In this document: piece after piece, positions 1 through 7,407 of the stretch
Position numbering within the stretch: the stretch's first letter is position 1
Layout: each line of letters opens with the position of its first letter
NCBI GenBank assembly: GCA_016788315.1
Contig: JAEUSG010000087.1
Coordinates: 1-35,516 of the forward strand
DNA from: Fibrobacterota bacterium
GTDB lineage: Bacteria; Fibrobacterota; OXYB2-FULL-49-7; JAEUSG01
Direction of reading: 5' to 3'
DNA: 35,516 nt
Translations under genes and position numbers: made by a program
Notes under the pieces: generated by a model
The model's database searches: none
Told to the model about the DNA's origin: nothing
What the model saw: only the letters and a program-made list of their open reading frames with translations

Positions 1-503
1 CCCGACACATTAACATTACGACTCACAAACGGCGGAAATGGAAACAACAGTGATTTAGCCAGTTGGGGTGATGCGAAACTCATTACCGGTGAACTGCAGA
101 ATTGACTCTTCTAATGTCAATCTCTACTCCATGATCCAATCGCTTTCAAATCTGCCTATTTACGATTCGCAAACCATCACCTTTCCTGCATGGTCCTTAC
201 CTGGTGGCTTGAGAGGTGATTATACTTTCACCGCAGTAACCACCCTGAGCAATGATGATATCCGGCTGAATGACACATTGAGAACAAACTTTTCAGTGGC
301 GCACATCTGCCTTTCGGGATTCCCCAAACAGCTTCAGCTTTATTGTCGGGATGCTCAGGATTCGGCAGAAATAACTATCAACGATAGCATTGTTATCACC
401 GGTTCCGACTCCGTTTCGCTGACACTTTACCGAAACGGTACTCGATATAGATGAATCGCAAAAAAGCTCAACTATAACGGTAACGTCGCACACTTTAACT
501 TAA
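1..503 (+). pseudogene. Broken 3' end of a secreted NPCBM / Ig-like domain protein
   Basis: Three short open segments in successive frames read like one protein. Frame 1 (1-105) contains LTNGGNGNNSDLASWGDAKL, which resembles the end of an NPCBM carbohydrate-binding domain (pattern GDG..DHA.WADA.L), then stops at 103-105. Frame 2 (open from about 59 to 454) resumes with CRIDSS ... GDYTFTAVTTL.NDD..LNDTL, an Ig/CARDB-like repeat common in secreted multi-domain proteins. From about 432 frame 3 continues with ETVLDIDESQKSSTITVTS and stops at 501-503. The first strands of the Ig-like repeat appear to be missing, so the join may be a small deletion as well as a frameshift. No start codon with a ribosome site precedes frame 2. 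Either a decayed gene or assembly errors in an intact gene entering from the left; no T9SS tail is seen. Confidence 0.55.
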
Positions 504-615
504 GCACGAAAATTCATGCTGAACTCTAACTTTTATATAGGGTAGAAACACGCAACTACAAACAAATCTACTGCTTCTATACAAACAAGGTATCTAATTA
601 TTTATCTTGCACATC

Positions 616-1230
616 ATGAAAAAACCTTTCCCTCTGAAAAACAATCCAAAAGCAAAAGGGCTAATCTTTGATCTTGATGGCACGCTGGTTGACACCATGC
701 CCATCCATTTTATTGCATGGAGAAATGCCGCAGCAAAACATGGAATAGATTTTACGGTCAAACTGTTCGGAGAACTCGCAGGTATTCCGCTTTATCCCAC
801 TGTAGTAAAACTGAATGAGCTTTTTGGAAAAACTATCGATCCCAAAGTGATGGGAGATTTAAAAGAGGCTGAATTCGAAGAGAACCTCCATCGTGCTAAA
901 GAGATAAAAGCGGTGACTGACATAGTACGAATGAATTTCGGAAAACTCCCAATGACAGTGGGCACCGGAAGTTCAAGGTATCTAGCCCTTAAAACTCTTA
1001 CTTTGATGGGTTTACAGGATTACTTTAACGGCATTGTCTGCAGCGAAGATGTAACTAACTATAAACCGCATCCTGAAACTTTCCTTAAATGCGCTGAACT
1101 GATGGGAGTAGCACCTGCCGACTGTGAAGTATATGAAGATGGGGTTCTTGGTCTTCAGGCCGCCGCGACTGCTGGTATGATGGCAGTTGATGTTACAAAC
1201 TACTATGAAGTGACAATCGGCAGAGAGTAA
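616..1230 (+). CDS. HAD-family phosphatase, YqaB / beta-phosphoglucomutase-like
   Basis: About 204 residues, the usual length for subfamily I HAD phosphatases with a helical cap. Motif I is FDLDGTLVD near residues 18-26 (nucleophile D19, acid D21), motif II is VGTGSS, the motif III lysine is in NYKPHPETF and motif IV is YEDGVLGLQAA. The pattern of the cap (GIPLYPTVVKLNELFG) and of the tail (AAATAGMMAVDV) is closest to YqaB-type sugar-phosphate phosphatases (fructose-1-phosphate / 6-phosphogluconate); beta-phosphoglucomutase is the alternative. The start is taken as ATG 616 rather than the in-frame TTG at 607; there is no clear Shine-Dalgarno sequence. It precedes the pectate lyase gene by 206 bases, so a shared transcript is possible but not shown. 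Confidence 0.85.
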   Translation: MKKPFPLKNNPKAKGLIFDLDGTLVDTMPIHFIAWRNAAAKHGIDFTVKLFGELAGIPLYPTVVKLNELFGKTIDPKVMGDLKEAEFEENLHRAKEIKAVTDIVRMNFGKLPMTVGTGSSRYLALKTLTLMGLQDYFNGIVCSEDVTNYKPHPETFLKCAELMGVAPADCEVYEDGVLGLQAAATAGMMAVDVTNYYEVTIGRE

Positions 1231-1240
1231 ATAGCTTTAA

Positions 1241-1317
1241 AGTCTCAAAATAGTCTCACTATAGTGTCATAGAGACTGCCACAACCATCTCTTTCATCAA
1301 AAAATTACCGTTTTTGA
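1241..1317. repeat. Small inverted repeats between the HAD and pectate lyase genes
   Basis: AGTCTC occurs at 1241-1246 and 1252-1257, and its complement GAGACT at 1272-1277; between them lies the perfect palindrome CACTATAGTG (1257-1266). A second AT-rich inverted repeat follows, TCAAAAA (1297-1303) with TTTTTGA (1311-1317) and a 7-base loop. They could be operators for the pectate lyase gene or a weak transcription end for the HAD gene. There is no uridine run after the first and little GC in the second, so neither is a convincing terminator. Confidence 0.35.
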
Positions 1318-1436
1318 GCATTTAACGAATTGATAATAAACAAATTAAGATTTTCACGCTTTTTCGTATAACAATTGCAGTAACTTAAGCGGATAATCGT
1401 AGTGACATTGCAATCAATCATTAAGGAGGACTTTCC

Positions 1437-4172
1437 ATGAAAAAGATTTTTGCCCTGCTGTTGCTGCCCTTGTCACTTTGGGCTCTTCCTGCATTTCCCG
1501 GTGCTGAAGGATATGGCTCGGAAACTCCCGGCGGACGCGGCGGCAAGATCTATATGGTCACCAACCTCAACTCGAGCGGCCCCGGTTCTTTCAGGGCAGC
1601 GCTTCTGGCCAAAGAGCCGCGAATCATTGTCTTCAGAGTTTCAGGTGTTATTGACATAACCGGAAATGGCGATGATGATATGGTCTTGGAGGATTCACTG
1701 CACTCTTACTTCACAATTGCCGGACAGACCTCTCCCGGTGGTATCACGATAACTGGAAGCAATCAGTGTTCCAATGTAATCTGGCAGTATGCGGCTAACA
1801 AATGCCACGATGAGATATGGCGTTTCATCAGGTTCCGAGCAGACAGCATTACAGGAGATCATGCATTTGAGCATTACCGTTCCAGTCGTTTTATTCTTGA
1901 CCATTGCGATTTTTCTGGAGGCCTTGATGAAGCGGTTGACATTTGCCGTTCCAACAACTTCACAATTCAATGGTCTACAATAAACAACTCCTCTCCATAT
2001 GCTTATAAGACTCCCGGTTCCTGCAGCTCATCAAACCCTACGCAGGCTTACGGTATGCTTTTATCCTATGGACCGATGTGGCATATAACCATGCACCATA
2101 ACATGTTTGCAAACCACAATAAGCGTGGACCTGAAATGGGGCTTGAAGAGGTTCTTGATAGCGGAAAGATCGATTTCCGCAACAACGTAGTTTATAACAT
2201 CGCTCAATACACAAGTGCTTTTTGGGGATATGACTCAACACAATATTATGCTGTCAATGTAGTCGGAAACTATTACCGTTCAGGACCGATGAGTCCTGCA
2301 AGCAATCCTGTAACGGCCAGTGCACTCATAAATCTGCACACAAGCGGTAACTATTGGGATACGAAGGGCAGCAAGGGTGCACCTTATGCCGGCGACCCCG
2401 ATACGGTTGTCTGGAACGCCTATGGCCGTTCACCAAAAATGATGGCAACAGAGTGGCCGTTGGCTCCTGTGACAACACATACAGCGGTTAAAACATATGA
2501 CACAGTTTTAGCAAGAGCTGGAGCCTGGCCCCGCGATTCGCAGAATGTCCGGACAGTACAGGATATCGTAAACCGCACTGGCCGCATGGGAGAGATGGAT
2601 GAACCCTATATCGTTAAAGGCCCAAAACCTCCAACAGATTCTGATATGGATGGCATGCCGGACTATTGGGAACGTGCCGTAGGACTCAACCCAAACAGTG
2701 CTTCCGATGCCAACGGTGATTTTGACCAGAGCGGTTACACCAATATCGAAAAGTACATCAATGATCTTGCCAATGTTTTGATTGGAAGTGCGCCTGTATA
2801 TCCCAATACCAAAATTGATTCTGTCAAGGCTGGCGTATATGAATATGGATACGTCAAGGTGATTGTTACCGATTCAGCAACCGGCGCACCACTCCGCGAT
2901 GTCTGTATCAGTGTGAATGACACCACCTCCGTTATTTTGGGAAAAACTAACAAGACTACCAGTTATGTAGAAGTTAACAGTGCTATCACAGGCAGCACAG
3001 GAGAATGCATATTCCGTGAAGATGCAGCAGCCTATACAGTTTCACTAAAGCGCTCACAGTACCGTATCCCTGCCAAACGTATTTTCACCATTGCCAAAGG
3101 TGAAACCACCACAGTACGTATTGCCCTCGCCCCTTATGGTGCCTCATCCATCTCTTTACTTCCAGCAAAGTGGACTCTTGGACTGGGTCGCACAAAACAG
3201 ATCAGCGCGTATCGTACATTCCCAGACCAAAGCATTCTGCCTTTGACCGATTCCGTTAAATGGAGCAGCGTACCAGCCGGACTGGTAACTGTATCTAAAG
3301 GCGGCATTGTAACGGGAGTTGCCGTAGGTAATGTCACACTTATTGGTGACTGGGTAGCAACAGGTTTTAAAGATACGGTTAACATACAGGTTGTAAGTTC
3401 AGCTGTAATTGTTGATTTCGGTGCCACTGTTAAACAGAATGTTTTCGGTTTATCAGGTTGGGATTCACTTGTAGCCGACGCATACAACTCTTACACAGAC
3501 AAGGGGCCCGGCGGCACCTGGAGTTTTTCAGGATATGGACATGCCGGTGCATGCGCACGCGATACAAATGGTCATGGCATGATGTTTGTCTCAGGAGATA
3601 CAATTGTTGTCAGTTGGTATAATAATCTGTCAACACCTGTTTCCTTTACTCCAAACATCTGTTTCAACAACACAGGACGCTCGGGGAGCGGTAAGTGGAG
3701 CGCAATGAGTGCTGTAACGCTGACAGCTTTGGGAAGCGGTGAATCACGATATGTATTTGACGGCGCAAATGCCGGCAGCTATTATATTGTCAATGTAAGT
3801 CAGGGATATACTCCGCCATCGAATAATGTAGAACTGGTGTGTGATAAAATAGCTCTTAAGTTTGCGGCCAGCGATATCGGTGTCGAACAGAACGTGCTTC
3901 AACCCGGACTCTACTCCGCACTTCAGGTTGTTCCTAACCCTTTTAATTCCCGCGTTAGTATCCGTGCTCCCCGCTTTGCCGGAACAGAGGTTCCTGAACT
4001 TGTCATTGTAGACATTCAAGGCCGCTCAGTCAGCCGGTTGCATCAACCTCATGCTCACTCTTTTCAGTGGGAGTTTATCTGGGATGCGGGTTCATTGCCT
4101 CCAGGCGTCTACTTTGCATCATGCAAAACAGGCAAAATGCAATTGCGTCGAAAACTGATGCGCATGGAGTAA
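1437..4172 (+). CDS. Secreted pectate lyase (PL1-like) with accessory domains and T9SS C-terminal domain
   Basis: A 911-residue exported enzyme expected to cleave pectate by beta-elimination outside the cell. Signal peptide residues 1-16 or so (MKKIFALLLLPLSLWA). The parallel beta-helix starts with AFPGAEGYGSETPGGRGGK, the hallmark of bacterial PL1 enzymes, and carries LDHCDFSGGLDEAVD (D164, E165 and D168 as likely calcium ligands) and HHNMFANHNKRGPEMG (candidate catalytic R230). Then come a calcium-binding type-3-like repeat (about 399-445, DSDMDGMPDYWE ... SGYTNIEKYIN), a carboxypeptidase-regulatory-like beta sandwich (about 470-570), a Big2-type Ig domain (about 575-655), an unassigned beta-rich region (about 660-830) and a T9SS-like tail from about 835 (VVPNPFNSRVSI ... 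WDAGSLPPGVYFA). The Shine-Dalgarno AAGGAGGA lies at 1423-1430. Substrate is inferred from the family. Confidence 0.88.
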   Translation: MKKIFALLLLPLSLWALPAFPGAEGYGSETPGGRGGKIYMVTNLNSSGPGSFRAALLAKEPRIIVFRVSGVIDITGNGDDDMVLEDSLHSYFTIAGQTSPGGITITGSNQCSNVIWQYAANKCHDEIWRFIRFRADSITGDHAFEHYRSSRFILDHCDFSGGLDEAVDICRSNNFTIQWSTINNSSPYAYKTPGSCSSSNPTQAYGMLLSYGPMWHITMHHNMFANHNKRGPEMGLEEVLDSGKIDFRNNVVYNIAQYTSAFWGYDSTQYYAVNVVGNYYRSGPMSPASNPVTASALINLHTSGNYWDTKGSKGAPYAGDPDTVVWNAYGRSPKMMATEWPLAPVTTHTAVKTYDTVLARAGAWPRDSQNVRTVQDIVNRTGRMGEMDEPYIVKGPKPPTDSDMDGMPDYWERAVGLNPNSASDANGDFDQSGYTNIEKYINDLANVLIGSAPVYPNTKIDSVKAGVYEYGYVKVIVTDSATGAPLRDVCISVNDTTSVILGKTNKTTSYVEVNSAITGSTGECIFREDAAAYTVSLKRSQYRIPAKRIFTIAKGETTTVRIALAPYGASSISLLPAKWTLGLGRTKQISAYRTFPDQSILPLTDSVKWSSVPAGLVTVSKGGIVTGVAVGNVTLIGDWVATGFKDTVNIQVVSSAVIVDFGATVKQNVFGLSGWDSLVADAYNSYTDKGPGGTWSFSGYGHAGACARDTNGHGMMFVSGDTIVVSWYNNLSTPVSFTPNICFNNTGRSGSGKWSAMSAVTLTALGSGESRYVFDGANAGSYYIVNVSQGYTPPSNNVELVCDKIALKFAASDIGVEQNVLQPGLYSALQVVPNPFNSRVSIRAPRFAGTEVPELVIVDIQGRSVSRLHQPHAHSFQWEFIWDAGSLPPGVYFASCKTGKMQLRRKLMRME

Positions 4173-4480
4173 ATAACAAGCAGTAAGTTTTGAAAACTAG
4201 AGATTTCTTTTTTATTAATACTTTAATTAGATGGATTTCCTGAACTGCAATAGAACACAACAGCGGGTATAACAACGGTAGTTAAAGCACAACATTATGA
4301 ATTTTTGATTATTTAACTGTTATAAGTACTATAAAACCATTAACATATATAAAATCACATTTTAAATAAACCCCTGCGCCGCTCTCCATATATTATATAT
4401 GTATCAGAAGGTATCGGCAGCTTCAGGAAACTAGTCTTGACCGTCTGGATATCTCACAATGTCTCAAAAGGAGTTTCAAG
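4173..4480. other. 308-base AT-rich intergenic region
   Basis: No coding region is supported here. It contains a short palindrome AGTTTTGAAAACT (4186-4198) followed by a T-rich stretch, and TATATTATATATG near 4389-4401, which could be a -10 region for the RRM gene and would leave a leader of roughly 70 bases. A long leader would fit cold-shock style control known for some bacterial RRM proteins, but nothing specific is visible. No sigma-54 element with correct spacing: TGG ... TGC near 4231 is two bases too long. Confidence 0.4.
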
Positions 4481-4804
4481 ATGGGTCAGAAGTTGTATGT
4501 CGGTAACTTTGCTTATTCAGTAAGCGACAGCGATTTAGAGGAAATGTTCCGTGATTTCGGAACAGTTGTCTCTGCAAAGGTTATTATCGACCGCACAAAC
4601 GGCAGATCAAAAGGTTTCGGATTTGTTGAAATGAGCAGCGATGCTGAAGCAAATGCAGCAATCACAGCCATGAACGGCAAAGAAGTAAGTGGACGTGCAC
4701 TTACTGTAAACGAAGCACGCCCAAAAACTGAAGGCGGCGATCGCGGCGGTTTCGGTGGTGGCGATCGTAGTGGTTCACGCGGTGGTGGACGCGGCCGTTA
4801 CTAG
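4481..4804 (+). CDS. RRM-domain RNA-binding protein with Gly/Arg-rich tail
   Basis: 107 residues. A single RNA-recognition motif fills residues 4-80: RNP2 is LYVGNF (5-10) and RNP1 is KGFGFVEM (about 44-51), with the aromatic residues that stack on RNA bases present. The last 25 or so residues are glycine/arginine-rich (GGDRGGFGGGDRSGSRGGGR), the layout of cyanobacterial Rbp and similar bacterial glycine-rich RNA-binding proteins, which bind single-stranded RNA and are often cold-induced. The start is fixed by AAAAGGAG at 4466-4473. A strong terminator follows at once, so it is probably monocistronic. Confidence 0.95.
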   Translation: MGQKLYVGNFAYSVSDSDLEEMFRDFGTVVSAKVIIDRTNGRSKGFGFVEMSSDAEANAAITAMNGKEVSGRALTVNEARPKTEGGDRGGFGGGDRSGSRGGGRGRY

Positions 4805-4831
4805 TATTTAAATACGTAACAGACCAAATGC

Positions 4832-4870
4832 AGGGCGATCTGTCTTGACAAAGATGGATCGCCCTTTTTT
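4832..4870 (+). terminator. Rho-independent terminator after the RRM gene
   Basis: AGGGCGATC (4832-4840) pairs perfectly with GATCGCCCT (4857-4865) around a 16-base loop and is followed directly by a run of T (4865-4870). Stem, GC content and T-run are textbook, and it sits 28 bases after the RRM stop codon. Confidence 0.93.
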
Positions 4871-4900
4871 ATTAATATTCTATAGAAATGAGAGTGAAAT

Positions 4901-5047
4901 ATGGCTCAGCCAAATTACCAGTATGAGAAGCGTCAGAAAGAGATTGCCAGAAAAAAGAAAAATGACGAAAAATTAAGAGCCAAGCAGAATAAAAACAAGA
5001 GCGATACAGCACCATCTGTCACTCCAGTTGTCCGTCCTCAAAATTAA
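4901..5047 (+). CDS. Small very basic hypothetical protein (48 residues)
   Basis: ATG 4901 to TAA 5045-5047. The protein begins MAQPNYQYEKRQKEIARKKK and is dominated by Lys, Arg, Gln and Glu up to about residue 36, ending in a Ser/Thr/Pro tail. It is predicted to be one charged helix and would bind nucleic acid or ribosomes if expressed. I recall similar short starts (MxxPNY..EKRQKE.A.KKK) in small unannotated proteins of other Gram-negative bacteria, but cannot verify this here. The upstream ribosome site is weak (GAGAGTG) and the preceding terminator separates it from the RRM gene, so it needs its own promoter or read-through. It ends 14 bases before the end of the convergent activator gene. 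Confidence 0.6.
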   Translation: MAQPNYQYEKRQKEIARKKKNDEKLRAKQNKNKSDTAPSVTPVVRPQN

Positions 5048-5061
5048 CAAAAGTAATTTTT

Positions 5062-7305
5062 TCAACCTCTGAACTCAGAGGGATTGATACCATATTTTTT
5101 CATGTTGTAATAAAGGGTGTTCCTGGATATTCCGAGGTCTTTAGCCGTTAATACTGCATTTCCTTTTCGTTTATCCAGTGCATCCCTATATTTTTTTCCC
5201 GCTGCATTAAATCTTTTCGATTCACCTTTTACATTTGAATATACGGCATTGTTTTTTGCATCGATAAGCTGATGTATTACTTCCGGTGTAATTTTATTGT
5301 TAACAGCAAATATGCATGCGTGATAAACCACATTTTTAAGTTCACGCACATTTCCCGGCCAGGAATACTGCTTAAGTAACGTTATGCATTCGTAAGAGAG
5401 ATTTTCAACTCTTGTCGCCATTTCACTGTTATATTGTGAAATAAAATGATAACAGAGATCGGGAATATCCTCTTTTCTATCATTTAATTCCGGAATTAAA
5501 ACTACTGCAAGATTAATTCTGTAGTAGAGGTCCTCTCTGAAAGTTCCCTCTTTAATTCTTCTTTCAAGATTCTGATTAGTTCCGGCAATAAATCGGATAT
5601 CTACCGGAATAACTTCATTCGATCCCGTTTTCTGCACTACTCTCTCTTCAAGTATCCGTAGCAATTTTGCCTGCGCTGACAAAGAGAGGTTCTGAATTTC
5701 ATCTATAAAGAGTGTTCCTTGATTTGCTGATTCAATAATTCCCGTGGTATTATTGGCAGCTCCTGTAAAAGCTCCTTTAACATGTCCAAATACAATCGAT
5801 TCAAAAAGTGAATCAGGAATGGTTGAACAATCCATTTTTACAAATGTTTTATCAAAGCGTGTGCTGTTTGAATGAATGTAACGTGCCAGCACCTCTTTAC
5901 CAGATCCTGTAGCGCCTTCAAGTAAAATGGTAATTTCTGACTTTGATAGAGGCATTACCTGACTTAACATTTTTACAACAGGAGGACTATTGCCAACAAA
6001 TTGATTTTCCTTTTTTTTCTCTTCCCGATCTTTTTTAAGGCTGGTAATTCTCTCCCTGTTGTTGATGATCTCTTTCTGCAGAATGGTAACCTCATGAAGG
6101 GCGATACCCATTATACCCAGAGATCTCTCTGATAAAAACATTCTTGGTATATATTCCAAACTGAAGAACCGTTCAGGCATATGGCGCAGCTGCAGAAATA
6201 CAGGCGTCTCCTTTGCATCAAATGAGATCGCTCTTTCACAAAGAGTAAATTCACTTATCTCAATTTTATCGCTCTGACGAATGTATAAATGAAAATAGAA
6301 TGATTCCGGCCAATATGTTTCAAACAGATCACATCTGAACAGAACTGTACCATCCAGCACAAATTCAATACTCTTTCTATAAAGAGTAAGTTCTATTAAA
6401 TGTTCTCCTGAATCAATATTATTTATACGGGATGAAAGCAGGTACCATCCGGATTTTTTCAGCAAGATGTGTGATGCATCTCCATTCGGACCGATTGAGA
6501 ATCCGGAATAATCAGGGGTGTAGCCTGTTATCGGAGAAATTTCAGGAGCACCAAACATGAAGATAGGAGCCTGTTTTTGTCCTGATTTGTAACGCAATCT
6601 TAATGTTGTTTTATACTTGCCGGGATATATTTCTCTCTGTCCTGAAATAATGTTAACCTCTTTTAGATCTTTTAATTCTCCCCCTGCGAGAAGATTTATC
6701 TCCTTACTCGATAATTCATTGCCCGGTTCCTTCTGTAAGCGCTGCTGCAAAAGCTGTTGCGGTGTATTGACAAACAGAGTATTCAGATTTTTTGTGAATA
6801 AAGCATCTTTATCTAATGAGGAGTTTTTAAAGAGATCAATAAACGGTATATTGAAAGCTGTAATATTCTCAGATTCATCAAAATAAAAAATAGGACTATT
6901 TTCAGAACCTTCAAGGACAGGTTTATGAAGAATATTCGCATTCAGTTCACCATTTGCTCTTGAAAACAGACAGAAGTGTGTTGGAAGTGTTGAATAGATA
7001 TTAAGGGAATAAAGTGCGCGCTGATATTTCTGGTTTAGTGGATATAACTTATCCAGTTCAACACCTTTCAATCCATCTTTTGAATGCTCAACCGGAATTG
7101 CAAAAAGTTCATGTATAAAGGATGTCTGTAAAAGAAAACTTTTAAATACATCTATCTGATCAGCACTATAGTGGGGTAAATATGGTGTTGAACTTCTTAA
7201 TGTTGAAGTACCATCAGTACCTACACTTAAGGTACACAAAGGATAGAAAGATTGAAAACCATCAATGTAATACATATGTACTAACATGTAATATATAATA
7301 ATCAT
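5062..7305 (-). CDS. Sigma-54-dependent activator (bEBP) with PAS-like and ConA/LamG-like N-terminal region
   Basis: 747 residues if the first ATG is used; Met7 and Met11 are equally possible and none has a Shine-Dalgarno sequence. The C-terminal half is a complete sigma-54 activator: Walker A GATGSGKE (464-471), sigma-54-contacting loop GAFTGA (511-516), Walker B GTLFIDE (530-536), arginine finger segment FREDLYYR (589-596) and a Fis-type helix-turn-helix (about 717-741, LTAKDLGISRNTLYYNMKKY). Upstream is a PAS-like stretch (about 135-180), then about 226-357, rich in beta strands (KYKTTLRLRYKSG ... LIELTLYRKSIEFVLDG), resembling a concanavalin/LamG-like sandwich, then a charged coiled coil (about 405-435). 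There is no response-regulator receiver domain and no membrane segment. The divergent neighbour carries a sigma-54 promoter and is the obvious target. A paralogue lies at 18092-20374. Confidence 0.92.
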   Translation of the reverse strand: MIIIYYMLVHMYYIDGFQSFYPLCTLSVGTDGTSTLRSSTPYLPHYSADQIDVFKSFLLQTSFIHELFAIPVEHSKDGLKGVELDKLYPLNQKYQRALYSLNIYSTLPTHFCLFSRANGELNANILHKPVLEGSENSPIFYFDESENITAFNIPFIDLFKNSSLDKDALFTKNLNTLFVNTPQQLLQQRLQKEPGNELSSKEINLLAGGELKDLKEVNIISGQREIYPGKYKTTLRLRYKSGQKQAPIFMFGAPEISPITGYTPDYSGFSIGPNGDASHILLKKSGWYLLSSRINNIDSGEHLIELTLYRKSIEFVLDGTVLFRCDLFETYWPESFYFHLYIRQSDKIEISEFTLCERAISFDAKETPVFLQLRHMPERFFSLEYIPRMFLSERSLGIMGIALHEVTILQKEIINNRERITSLKKDREEKKKENQFVGNSPPVVKMLSQVMPLSKSEITILLEGATGSGKEVLARYIHSNSTRFDKTFVKMDCSTIPDSLFESIVFGHVKGAFTGAANNTTGIIESANQGTLFIDEIQNLSLSAQAKLLRILEERVVQKTGSNEVIPVDIRFIAGTNQNLERRIKEGTFREDLYYRINLAVVLIPELNDRKEDIPDLCYHFISQYNSEMATRVENLSYECITLLKQYSWPGNVRELKNVVYHACIFAVNNKITPEVIHQLIDAKNNAVYSNVKGESKRFNAAGKKYRDALDKRKGNAVLTAKDLGISRNTLYYNMKKYGINPSEFRG
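7265..7293. promoter_or_regulatory. Candidate upstream activator sites for the 7358 sigma-54 promoter
   Basis: ATGTAATA occurs at 7265-7272 and again at 7286-7293, exactly 21 bases (two helical turns) apart, flanking the palindrome TACATATGTA (7271-7280). This lies about 90-120 bases before the predicted transcription start, the usual distance for enhancer sites of sigma-54 activators. It overlaps the 5' end of the activator gene itself. The region is AT-rich, so chance is a real possibility. Confidence 0.35.
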
Positions 7306-7357
7306 GACTAAAGTTGCTAACTAACTGAAATTCATTATGTTACTTTATTACACAAAT

Positions 7358-7373
7358 TGGCATTTTGTTTGCA
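7358..7373 (+). promoter_or_regulatory. Sigma-54 (-24/-12) promoter of the secreted Kelch-like gene
   Basis: TGGCATTTTGTTTGCA against consensus TGGCACGNNNNTTGCW: the -24 GG (7359-7360) and -12 GC (7371-7372) are invariant and spaced by 10 bases as required, with TGGCA and TTGCA intact. Predicted start near 7384, about 24 bases before ATG 7408. It lies in the intergenic space with the divergently transcribed sigma-54 activator, which strengthens the call. Confidence 0.85.
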
Positions 7374-7407
7374 TAACTTCATTTATATTCATAAAAAGGA
7401 GCTATTC

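Noticed and set aside
3134..3487. 117-residue minus-strand open frame inside the pectate lyase gene
   Set aside because: Antisense to a well-supported coding region; composition is not protein-like.
4186..4215. Palindrome AGTTTTGAAAACT plus T-rich stretch as terminator of the pectate lyase gene
   Set aside because: Only about 5 AT pairs with a 3-base loop and a 10-base gap before the T-rich run; too weak.
4231..4248. Sigma-54-like TGG...TGC before the RRM gene
   Set aside because: The gap between GG and GC is 12 bases rather than 10, which sigma-54 does not tolerate.
7357..7407. Longer start (TTG 7357) for the Kelch-like protein
   Set aside because: It lies within the sigma-54 promoter and upstream of the predicted transcript start; ATG 7408 has an ideal ribosome site and begins a signal peptide.
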